The notes beneath the pieces are model-generated. The model was not told where the DNA came from. It saw nothing but the letters and a program-made list of their open reading frames with translations, and ran no database searches. A DNA stretch of 47,021 nt, from contig JAMPGV010000013.1 in assembly GCA_023663735.1 (NCBI GenBank), positions 1-47,021 on the forward strand, read 5' to 3'. A program made the position numbers and the translations under genes. Each line of letters starts with the position of its first letter. Position 1 is the stretch's first letter. Below, one piece after another: positions 16,346 through 23,559 of this stretch. Source of the stretch: Muribaculum sp. GTDB lineage: Bacteria > Bacillota > Clostridia > Lachnospirales > Lachnospiraceae.

Positions 16346-18073
16346 ATGTCAACAAAAGCTTATTATCCGATTTCTGAAATCGGCGCAGGCAAGCCCGGAT
16401 TCAGCAGAACCCGTTCCATTATCGAGGGCGCTTTCTACTGCAACAATGTGGTAAAAATCAACACTGTCAGAGAAGCGTATGAGCTTGCGAAGAATTCCCC
16501 CGGAACCATCGTGACCGACATGCCCGTATACAGGGCGGAGGAGCAGGGACTTGAGAAGGACGCAAAAGTGCTGCTGTTCAACGACGGCGCCGTTACCGGA
16601 CGTTATGCCGCCGCGCGCCGCATCAAGGGCGAGCCGGGCGTGGACGCTGCCAAACTTGACAAGGTCGTGATGGACGCCATCTATAGAACCCGCTGGCAGA
16701 CCATGTATCATGCGGAGTGCTTTATCGGTCTGGATCCCGAGTTCATGGTGAAAGCACATCTCTTGATTCCCGAAGGCGAGGAGAACCTGCTTTACAACTG
16801 GATGCTGAACTTCCAGTATATGTCCGACAAGTATGTCGCAATGTATAAGGAGTCCCAGCCCGTGGGCGGCGGTAAGGAGCCGGATATCTATATCTTCTCC
16901 AATCCCCAGTGGACGCCGGAGGAGGCTCCCGACGTGGACTACAGCTGTCTGAGCGATCCTTTGACTCTGTGCTATTTCGACACCAACGAGAACTGTGCCG
17001 CAATTCTTGGAATGAAATATTTCGGCGAACATAAGAAAGGCACTTTGACCATGGCATGGGCGCTGGCGAACAGAAACGGCTATGCATCCTGCCACGGCGG
17101 ACAGAAGGAGTATTCTCTGGAGGGCGGCAAGAAGTTTGTGGCTTCCGTGTACGGCCTGTCCGGATCCGGCAAGTCCACGCTGACCCATGCAAAACATGGC
17201 GGCAAGTACGATGCGTTCGGCGGCATCAAGGTGCTGCATGACGATGCGTTCATCATCAATTCCGATACCTGCGCATCCATTGCTCTGGAGCCGACCTATT
17301 TTGACAAGACTGCCGATTATCCTACCGGATGTCCCGACAACAAGTATCTGCTCACGGCGCAGAACTGTTCCGCAACGCTGGACGAGGACGGACATGTGCA
17401 GCTTGTGACCGAGGATATCAGAAACGGCAACGGCCGCGCCATCAAGTCCAAACTGTGGTCTCCCAACCGCGTGGATAAGATCGACGCTCCCGTAAACGCT
17501 ATTTTCTGGATTATGAAAGATCCCACCATCCCGCCTGTGGTGAAGCTGAAAGGTTCCGCGCTGGCATCCGTTATGGGCGCTACGCTGGCAACCAAGACTT
17601 CCACCGCCGAGCGTGTGGCTGCGGGAACCGATATGAATGCGCTTCGTATCGTGCCTTATGCAAATCCGTTCAGAACCTATCCGCTGGTAAATGACTATGA
17701 GAAGTTTAAGAAGCTGGTGGAGGAGAAGAACGTGGACTGCTACATCGTCAACACCGGAGACTTCATGGGAACCAAGTGCAAACCTGCGGACACGCTGGGA
17801 ATTCTGGAGACCATCGTTGAGGGCAGGGCAAAATTTGAACAGTGGGGTCCTTTCGAGGATATCGAGATCATGTACGACTGGTCCGGCAAAACTTCCGATG
17901 CGTTCAAGCCCGATCTGTCCGACAAGGAGTATGTGAAAGCCCTTCAGGCCGCTATGCAGAACCGTGTGGACGCAGTAGAAGGCTTCGCTACCAAGAAGGA
18001 AGGATACGACAAGCTTCCCGACGAGGCTCTGGCAGCTCTGAAGAAGATCGTTGACGAAGCGGCTTCCCTGTAA
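16346..18073 (+). CDS. pckA: Phosphoenolpyruvate carboxykinase (ATP)
   Basis: A protein of 575 residues, longer than the roughly 540 of enterobacterial enzymes. It interconverts oxaloacetate and phosphoenolpyruvate using ATP/ADP, for gluconeogenesis or, in many gut anaerobes, for CO2 fixation toward succinate. The kinase-1 loop GLSGSGKSTLT (270-280) and the metal-binding HDDAFIINSD (298 onward) are intact. The start follows AAGGAGGATGTACCAA. It has its own promoter and precedes the 6S RNA gene. Codon use is biased toward preferred codons (many AAG, CTG and GGC), which suggests high expression. Confidence 0.93.
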   Translation: MSTKAYYPISEIGAGKPGFSRTRSIIEGAFYCNNVVKINTVREAYELAKNSPGTIVTDMPVYRAEEQGLEKDAKVLLFNDGAVTGRYAAARRIKGEPGVDAAKLDKVVMDAIYRTRWQTMYHAECFIGLDPEFMVKAHLLIPEGEENLLYNWMLNFQYMSDKYVAMYKESQPVGGGKEPDIYIFSNPQWTPEEAPDVDYSCLSDPLTLCYFDTNENCAAILGMKYFGEHKKGTLTMAWALANRNGYASCHGGQKEYSLEGGKKFVASVYGLSGSGKSTLTHAKHGGKYDAFGGIKVLHDDAFIINSDTCASIALEPTYFDKTADYPTGCPDNKYLLTAQNCSATLDEDGHVQLVTEDIRNGNGRAIKSKLWSPNRVDKIDAPVNAIFWIMKDPTIPPVVKLKGSALASVMGATLATKTSTAERVAAGTDMNALRIVPYANPFRTYPLVNDYEKFKKLVEEKNVDCYIVNTGDFMGTKCKPADTLGILETIVEGRAKFEQWGPFEDIEIMYDWSGKTSDAFKPDLSDKEYVKALQAAMQNRVDAVEGFATKKEGYDKLPDEALAALKKIVDEAASL

Positions 18074-18092
18074 AAGTTTCCAGATTTTACAG

Positions 18093-18121
18093 TTGTAATA
18101 TGCCGTCGGATTCGATATAAT
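18093..18121 (+). promoter_or_regulatory. Promoter of the 6S RNA gene
   Basis: TTGTAA (18093-18098), a 17-base spacer, then a perfect TATAAT (18116-18121). Transcription would start near 18128, just before the 5' strand of the RNA closing stem. Confidence 0.7.
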
Positions 18122-18127
18122 AATAGT

Positions 18128-18330
18128 AACCTGAAATGCGCGATAACCCTTGTTCGTTTTGAACCTACATTTACTTTAAACGGGATTCCTATATTGCCGG
18201 ATGGCTGTCAGGCCTCCACGGCGGCACGTGTGCCGCCGGTTCGCAGGGGAAGGCAAAAGTGCGGTTGCGGTAACCCACCTAGCATTGCTAGGAGTCAAAA
18301 AACAAGGGGCGGCATTTTGGGCATTTCACA
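18128..18330 (+). ncRNA. ssrS: 6S RNA
   Basis: About 200 nucleotides with no open frame. The 5' end (TGAAATGC, then ACCCTTGTT) pairs with the 3' end (AACAAGGG, then GCATTTCA) to form the closing stem. A large unpaired region around TTGAACCTACATTT follows, with a small hairpin CCTAGC-ATT-GCTAGG on the opposite strand. A long terminal arm includes CGGCGGCAC-GT-GTGCCGCCG. This closing stem, bubble and terminal arm layout is that of 6S RNA, which binds the housekeeping RNA polymerase and mimics an open promoter. The GAACCTACA motif matches what I recall of Clostridia 6S RNAs. A covariance-model search would settle it. Confidence 0.75.
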
Positions 18331-18342
18331 CAGACAAAAGAG

Positions 18343-18370
18343 AGAGCAGTCCGCAAGGGCTGCTCTTTTA
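18343..18370 (+). terminator. Intrinsic terminator after 6S RNA
   Basis: A 10-bp stem AGAGCAGTCC and GGGCTGCTCT (one G-U pair) around a GCAA loop, followed by TTTT. Confidence 0.75.
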
Positions 18371-18402
18371 AGCTAGAAATCGGCAGAGAGGAAACAGTTG
18401 GA

Positions 18403-20400
18403 TTGCGGAAGGAAGATTGGCTGAGAGATTGGAAAGAAATAAGTCATATGAGCCGCCGGGACAGAATACGGTTTAAAATGTGGGTCAGTATGCTGGGCAT
18501 ATTGCTTCTCTTGTTCCTCTTTGTGGGGCGGCTGCTGGTTCTGCGGGAGGATTTGCAGGAGGAACCGGCTCCTGAACCGCATATTCCGGTGATAGAGAAA
18601 CTGCCGAACGTGTGGGTCATCGAGGTGGGGGAGGACAATCTGCTGATCTACCGGGACGGCGTGGAGGAGAGCTACGACTATGGCACGGAGGCCGGTTTTT
18701 TGTATCAGCCGGATTGGAATGCCAGAGAACAGGTGGCGGATGTGGTTCTGACAGACGGGCGGGTGACGGATTTAGCGGTTCACGACAAAAAGATGCACGG
18801 TGTGATTCTGAGCGCGGATGAGGCATCCATAGAGGTGGAGGGACACGGCCGCCTGCCGCTTGCGTCGGATTACCGGGGATACCGGATTTACAATACCCTT
18901 GCCATGTGCGGTTATAAAGATCTGGCTTTCGGTTATGATTTTGCGGATTTGGTCATAGACGACGGCGAGATCTGCGGTATTCTCATGGTGCGGGAAGAGA
19001 CTATGGACTCCGTGCGGGTGCTGATCCAGACGGCGGATTACGGCGGACTGCTGCATGAGGAGGTGACGCTCACGTCGGATACGGATTTCGTGATTCGCTA
19101 CGGCGCACGCGGGCAGGAGACGGAGGAGATACATACCGCCGGTGAGGAGATCACGGTCGGCTCGGAGAGCAAATATCTGGCGGGGGAGAGATGCAGCGTG
19201 CAGCCTGCGGCGCCGACAGGCAGGGTGCTTTTAAAAAGTGTGAGCCGGAGTCAGGGAGTACCCGGATACAGGGGGCATATAGAGTTGATCCGCGAATCGG
19301 AAGGCATTGCAGTCATAAACGAAGTTTCGCTGGAAGAGTACCTGTATTCCGTGGTACCCAGCGAGATGCCCGCCTCCTATCCCGGGGAGGCTCTGAAAGC
19401 GCAGGCAGTCTGCGCACGTACTTATGCATATGGCCATATGCAGCACGCAGCCTATCCGTCCTATGGCGCGCATATGGACGACAGCACCTCCTATCAGGTC
19501 TATAACAATATTTTGGAACAGGAAAGCACCACAAGAGCCGTCAAGGAGACTTATGGGCAGCTTCTGTGTACGGCGGAGGGCGCTTTGGCGGGGACTTATT
19601 ATTATTCCACTTCCTGTGGCGTCGGAAGTGACGCCAAGGTGTGGAAAACGGAGGCGGCGCAGGAGATTGATTACCTGAAGGCGCAGGCCATCAGCGGGAC
19701 GCTGATGCAGGAGAAGCTGATGCTTTGGGAGCAGCAGTCTGCAAGCGGCGCGGCGGTGAGCGCTTCCACACAGGCACAGCTGGGGGAGAGTCTGCGCGAG
19801 GAGGAGCGGTTTGCGGAGTTCATCACCCGAACCAACGAAGATGATTTTGAATCCGGCGAGGGTTGGTATCGGTGGACCTATCAGGTGGAGGAGCTTTCGC
19901 CCGCGCATATTTACGAGGTTTTGAAAAAGCGGTATCAGGCGAACAGCGGGCTGGTGTTGACGCTGGACGGGGACGATTATATCAGTCTGGAACCCAAGAA
20001 ATTCGCAGAGATCAAAGAACTGTATATCGCCCTGCGCGGGGGCGGCGGAGTGGCGGATGAGCTGATTCTGGAGACGGATAAAGGTACTTACAAGGTGGTT
20101 TCGGAACACAATATCCGTTATGTACTCTGCGACGGGGAGACGAAAGTGCGCCGGGCGAACGGCAGCGAGGTGGAGATGGCGAGCCTCCTGCCCAGCGGAT
20201 TCTTTATCATAGAGACTGGCAAAAAGAACGGAAATGTGGTAGGCTATACATTGACGGGAGGCGGGTTCGGACACGGCGTGGGCATGAGCCAGAACGGGGC
20301 GAAAGCCATGGCGGGGAGAGGCTATTCCTGTGAAGAGATATTATTGTTTTTCTATGAAAATTGCAGCCTAAAGACGATTTATACGGATGAAAGGCTGTAA
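18403..20400 (+). CDS. SpoIID/LytB-domain cell wall protein
   Basis: About 665 residues with an N-terminal membrane anchor (WVSMLGILLLLFLFVGRLLV) and a split SpoIID domain. The first part has SVVPSEMPASYPGEALKAQA (E321 is the candidate catalytic Glu), then VCARTYAYGHM. The last part has TGGGFGHGVGMSQNGAKAMA near residues 615-640. SpoIID enzymes are lytic transglycosylases acting on stem-peptide-free glycan during engulfment. This protein is about twice the length of B. subtilis SpoIID, with an extra N-terminal region of roughly 280 residues, so it may be a vegetative or amidase-enhancer relative. The TTG at 18403 follows GAGAGGAAA at a long spacing; an ATG at 18451 with a weaker site is an alternative. 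Confidence 0.85.
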   Translation: MRKEDWLRDWKEISHMSRRDRIRFKMWVSMLGILLLLFLFVGRLLVLREDLQEEPAPEPHIPVIEKLPNVWVIEVGEDNLLIYRDGVEESYDYGTEAGFLYQPDWNAREQVADVVLTDGRVTDLAVHDKKMHGVILSADEASIEVEGHGRLPLASDYRGYRIYNTLAMCGYKDLAFGYDFADLVIDDGEICGILMVREETMDSVRVLIQTADYGGLLHEEVTLTSDTDFVIRYGARGQETEEIHTAGEEITVGSESKYLAGERCSVQPAAPTGRVLLKSVSRSQGVPGYRGHIELIRESEGIAVINEVSLEEYLYSVVPSEMPASYPGEALKAQAVCARTYAYGHMQHAAYPSYGAHMDDSTSYQVYNNILEQESTTRAVKETYGQLLCTAEGALAGTYYYSTSCGVGSDAKVWKTEAAQEIDYLKAQAISGTLMQEKLMLWEQQSASGAAVSASTQAQLGESLREEERFAEFITRTNEDDFESGEGWYRWTYQVEELSPAHIYEVLKKRYQANSGLVLTLDGDDYISLEPKKFAEIKELYIALRGGGGVADELILETDKGTYKVVSEHNIRYVLCDGETKVRRANGSEVEMASLLPSGFFIIETGKKNGNVVGYTLTGGGFGHGVGMSQNGAKAMAGRGYSCEEILLFFYENCSLKTIYTDERL

Positions 20401-20437
20401 TGGATTGCAAGATTTCCATGCGTGAGAGGAGCAGTTT

Positions 20438-21295
20438 ATGCCGCATAAAATCTACCGGGTCTATCAGGATTTTTCCGACAAGATGCGCAAAAAGAATATA
20501 GCGGCTTATGCGGCCAGCACGGCGTTTTTCTTTTTCCTGTCTCTGGTGCCTATGTTGATGGTGGTCTGTACGGTGCTGCCGTACACGCCGCTCACGGAGG
20601 CGAATCTGGTGGAGGCGGTGACGGACGTGACGCCGGAGGCGGCGGATTCTCTGGTTAGGAATTTGATCGAGGAGGTGTATCAGACGTCGGCGGGGGCGCT
20701 GTCCCTAGCCATCATCGCCACGATCTGGTCCGCGGGGAAAGGGGTGCTGGCTCTGATGCGGGGGCTGAACGCCATCCACAATGTGGAGGAGAAAAGAAAC
20801 TATCTGGCGATCCGGCTGATCGCCTGCTTTTATACCATCGTGATGCTTGTGGTACTGATCCTCTTTTTGTTCGTCATGGTGTTCGGCAACCAGCTTGTCA
20901 ATCTGATGCTGTACAGGGTACCGCAGCTGCGGCATCTGGTGTCGCTGTATATGGAGTTTCGGTTTTTGATTGCGTGGGGGCTGCTGATCCCGATTTTTGC
21001 GGCCATTTATGCCTATGTGCCGGACACCCGGCTGAGTTTCCGGGAGCAGATTCCGGGAGCCAGTTTTACCGCCGTGGTGTGGAGCGTGTTTTCCTGGGGG
21101 TTCTCGCTGTATGTGAGCCGTTCCGGGGCATACAGCGTCTACGGGAGCCTCTCGATTATTGTGATGCTCATGATTTGGATGTATCTGGGGATGTACATTC
21201 TGATGATCGGCGCGTATCTGAATCAGTATTTCCAACCTGTGAATCAGGTGCTGATGGGGACGAATCGGGACATGCCGGAACAAGGGGTGAGATAA
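20438..21295 (+). CDS. YihY/BrkB-family inner membrane protein
   Basis: A protein of 285 residues with about six membrane helices and the family N-terminus (MRKKNIAAYAASTAFFFFLS, then LVPM). Family features include TIWSAGKGVLALMRGLNAIH and the C-terminal GSLSIIVMLMIWMYLGMYIL. The family was once called ribonuclease BN by mistake; its function is unknown, with a transport role suggested. The start follows GAGAGGAGC. It lies 37 bases after the SpoIID-like gene on the same strand and converges on the heptad-repeat gene. Confidence 0.88.
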   Translation: MPHKIYRVYQDFSDKMRKKNIAAYAASTAFFFFLSLVPMLMVVCTVLPYTPLTEANLVEAVTDVTPEAADSLVRNLIEEVYQTSAGALSLAIIATIWSAGKGVLALMRGLNAIHNVEEKRNYLAIRLIACFYTIVMLVVLILFLFVMVFGNQLVNLMLYRVPQLRHLVSLYMEFRFLIAWGLLIPIFAAIYAYVPDTRLSFREQIPGASFTAVVWSVFSWGFSLYVSRSGAYSVYGSLSIIVMLMIWMYLGMYILMIGAYLNQYFQPVNQVLMGTNRDMPEQGVR

Positions 21296-21372
21296 AAGGG
21301 CAGGACAAAAGTTAGAGACAACGAAGACAAAAGCGACAAGTTGTTTGAATGCGGGGGAATCCGCAGACCCCT

Positions 21373-21924
21373 TCAGCCAATGGCTTTCCCGCTTTCAAGC
21401 CACCGTCGGTTCTCTGTACTTTGACCCCATGCTTCAAGCGCCAACTCATAGGTAGCGGATACCTTGTCTTTGGTCTCTCTCATTTCTTTCTTTAATTCGA
21501 GCTGCCCGGTTTTTAGGGCGGACATTTCAGATTCGAGTTTGTCGAGTCTGCCGTCCATGCCGTCAAAGCGGCTGTCCATGCTGTCGAGTCTGCCGTCCAT
21601 GCCGTCGAGTCTGCCGTCCATGCTGTCGAGTCTGCCGTCCATGCTGTCGAGTCTGCCGTCCATGCTGTCGAGTCTGCCGTCCATGCCGTCAAAGCGGCTG
21701 TCCATGCCGTCGAGTCTGCTGTCCATGCCGTCGAGTCTGCCGTCCATGCTGTCGAGTCTGCCGTCCATGCTGTCGAGTCTGCCGTCCATGCTGTCGAGTC
21801 TGCCGTCCATGCTGTCGAGTCTGCCGTCCATGCTGTCAAAGCGGCTGTCCATGCCGTCGAGGCGGTCATAAATCGGCTGCAGCAATGATGCGATTGATTG
21901 CAGATCTTCGTTGGTTAATGCCAT
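21373..21924 (-). CDS. Heptad-repeat coiled-coil protein
   Basis: A protein of 183 residues. After a short N-terminal segment (MALTNEDLQSIASLLQPIYD) come 16 consecutive seven-residue units (residues 21-132) of consensus R-L-D-S-M-D-G, with F at some L positions. A charged C-terminal helix follows, ending with a Trp-rich stretch (LALEAWGQSTENRRWLESGK). L/F and M at heptad a/d positions predict a long parallel coiled coil. There is no signal peptide or membrane helix, so it is probably cytoplasmic. The start at 21924 follows AAAGGAGTGATACT. The function is not known. Confidence 0.8.
   Translation of the reverse strand: MALTNEDLQSIASLLQPIYDRLDGMDSRFDSMDGRLDSMDGRLDSMDGRLDSMDGRLDSMDGRLDGMDSRLDGMDSRFDGMDGRLDSMDGRLDSMDGRLDSMDGRLDGMDGRLDSMDSRFDGMDGRLDKLESEMSALKTGQLELKKEMRETKDKVSATYELALEAWGQSTENRRWLESGKAIG
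21529..21864. repeat. 21-bp tandem repeat array (16 units)
   Basis: Sixteen 21-bp units encode the heptads of the coiled-coil protein. Many units are identical at DNA level (plus strand reads CTGTCGAGTCTGCCGTCCAT with small changes). Because the unit is a multiple of three and lacks stops, alternative frames are also open across the array. Copy number is likely to vary between strains by slippage without frameshift. Confidence 0.9.
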
Positions 21925-21969
21925 AGTATCACTCCTTTGAGAGCTGTCGGGTATCATATGTTTAGTTGC

Positions 21970-21998
21970 AGTATATCACATCCAAGACAGAAAGTCTA
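21970..21998 (-). promoter_or_regulatory. Promoter of the heptad-repeat gene
   Basis: On the minus strand TAGACT (21993-21998), a 17-base spacer, then TATACT (21970-21975) with a TGn extension. It lies about 45 bases upstream of the start at 21924. Confidence 0.5.
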
Positions 21999-22045
21999 TT
22001 TGATTCTTGAAAACGATCCCTTGAAAACGATAGGGTAAAATATAC

Positions 22046-22074
22046 TTGACATTTTTCGGTAAATTCACTACAAT
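22046..22074 (+). promoter_or_regulatory. Promoter of the pheST T-box transcript
   Basis: A perfect TTGACA (22046-22051), a 17-base spacer, then TACAAT (22069-22074). Two direct copies of TTGAAAACGAT (22007-22017 and 22021-22031) lie just upstream. Confidence 0.75.
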
Positions 22075-22080
22075 AGGTGT

Positions 22081-22380
22081 CAGTGAAAAGCTAAGAAGGT
22101 GCAAAACAGCATCTTATTTTCCGGCAGAGAGAGCGGGTCGTCGGCTGAAAGCCCGCTTCGGTTCAGATAAGACCGCGAATTTCACACCGGAGCTGCCCGA
22201 GGGAAAGCGGAACAACGGTGTTCCGCCTGTAGTTCGAGCCGGGTCGCGCACGTTATGCGCAGGATGAGCGTCCGTGGCATAGACGATGTTGTAGGATTTG
22301 CAGAGGCTGTGTCATTGGGAAATAGGGTGGTACCGCGTACATTGCGTCCCTTGTCGATGAGAGTCGGCAGGGGATTTTTT
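22081..22380 (+). promoter_or_regulatory. Phenylalanine T-box leader with terminator
   Basis: The roughly 300-nucleotide leader of pheS carries the T-box core AATAGGGTGGTACCGCG (22321-22337). Its UGGU would pair with the ACCA end of an uncharged tRNA. A terminator hairpin with arms TCCCT and AGGGGA and six T follows (about 22347-22380). In the 5' stem I region, CGAATTTCACACC places a TTC Phe codon (22181-22183) at the expected specifier position on the 3' side of stem I. Low Phe-tRNA charging should favour the antiterminator and let RNA polymerase into pheST. The specifier choice fits the downstream genes. Confidence 0.88.
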
Positions 22381-22452
22381 ATGCGCGGGGAAGGGATTCC
22401 CTGCCCGGTTTATGAATAAAATGCCGCTTGTGCGGCGGAATGTGAGGGAAAG

Positions 22453-23472
22453 ATGAAAGCCAAATTAGACCAGATCAGAGAACAGGCGCTGGCACAGATC
22501 AAGAGCTGTGACACGACAGACAAACTGAATGAAATCCGGGTGAGCATTCTGGGCAAGAAGGGTGAGTTGACCAATGTGCTGAAATCCATGAAGGATGTGG
22601 CTCCCGAGGAACGCCCGAAAGTCGGACAGTGGGTCAACGACACCCGCGCGGAGATCGAGAGAGTGCTGGAGGAACACCGCACCAGAATGGAGCGGGCGCT
22701 GCGGGAAGCCCGGCTGAAGGCGGAAGTGATTGATGTGACGCTGCCCGCGAAGAAGGCGGAGCTGGGCCATAGGCATCCCAATACCATCGCGCTGGAAGAG
22801 GTGGAGCGTATTTTCATCGGTATGGGGTACGAGGTGGTGGAAGGACCCGAGGTGGAGAAGGATTACTATAATTTTGAGGCGCTGAACATTCCTGCGGATC
22901 ATCCTGCCAAAGATGAGCAGGACACGTTTTATATCAATGGGGATATCCTGCTCAGAACCCAGACGTCCGGCGTACAGGTTCACGAGATGGAGAAAGGAAA
23001 ACTTCCCATCCGCATGATTGCGCCCGGACGGGTGTTTCGGGCGGACGAGGTGGATGCGACCCACTCCCCTTCGTTCCACCAAATCGAGGGGCTTGTGATT
23101 GACAGAAATATTACCTTTGCGGATCTGAAGGGTACGCTGGCGGAGTTTGCCAGAGAACTGTTCGGTGAGAACACGAAAGTCAAGTTCAGACCCCATCATT
23201 TTCCGTTTACCGAGCCGAGTGCGGAGATGGATGTAACTTGTTTTAAATGTGGCGGAACAGGCTGCAGATTCTGCAAGGGCGAAGGCTGGATTGAGATTTT
23301 GGGATGCGGGATGGTGCATCCCCATGTGCTGGAGATGAGCGGAATCGACCCGGAGGAATACTCGGGATTTGCTTTCGGCGTGGGGTTGGAGCGCATTGCG
23401 CTGTTAAAATACGAGATTGACGACATGCGTCTGCTCTATGAGAATGATATCCGTTTCTTAAAGCAGTTTTAA
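22453..23472 (+). CDS. pheS: Phenylalanyl-tRNA synthetase alpha subunit
   Basis: A protein of 339 residues, normal for bacterial PheS. It carries the catalytic core of the alpha2-beta2 enzyme that charges tRNA-Phe. An N-terminal coiled-coil (residues 1-85) precedes the class II core, with motif 2 around RMIAPGRVFRADEVDATHSP and motif 3 in GFAFGVGLERIALLKYEID. The CFKCGGTGCRFCKGEGW stretch is typical of the family. The start follows GAGGGAAAG. Expression is under the T-box immediately upstream. Confidence 0.97.
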   Translation: MKAKLDQIREQALAQIKSCDTTDKLNEIRVSILGKKGELTNVLKSMKDVAPEERPKVGQWVNDTRAEIERVLEEHRTRMERALREARLKAEVIDVTLPAKKAELGHRHPNTIALEEVERIFIGMGYEVVEGPEVEKDYYNFEALNIPADHPAKDEQDTFYINGDILLRTQTSGVQVHEMEKGKLPIRMIAPGRVFRADEVDATHSPSFHQIEGLVIDRNITFADLKGTLAEFARELFGENTKVKFRPHHFPFTEPSAEMDVTCFKCGGTGCRFCKGEGWIEILGCGMVHPHVLEMSGIDPEEYSGFAFGVGLERIALLKYEIDDMRLLYENDIRFLKQF

Positions 23473-23559
23473 ATTCATTTCAAAGGTTTTTCGTTTCAGA
23501 GTTTTGCAATGATCCGGATCAAAAATAGATTCAGAATAAAACAGAAAGGAAGAATTATC

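Noticed and set aside
21337-21385. Possible terminator between the YihY and coiled-coil genes
   Set aside because: A short TGCGG/CCGCA stem is visible but no T-run follows on either strand.
21464-21871. Open frames with SLPSML- and TAWTAD-type repeats across the 21-bp array
   Set aside because: They exist only because the repeat lacks stops in several frames. The heptad frame has the ribosome site, promoter and unique flanking sequence.
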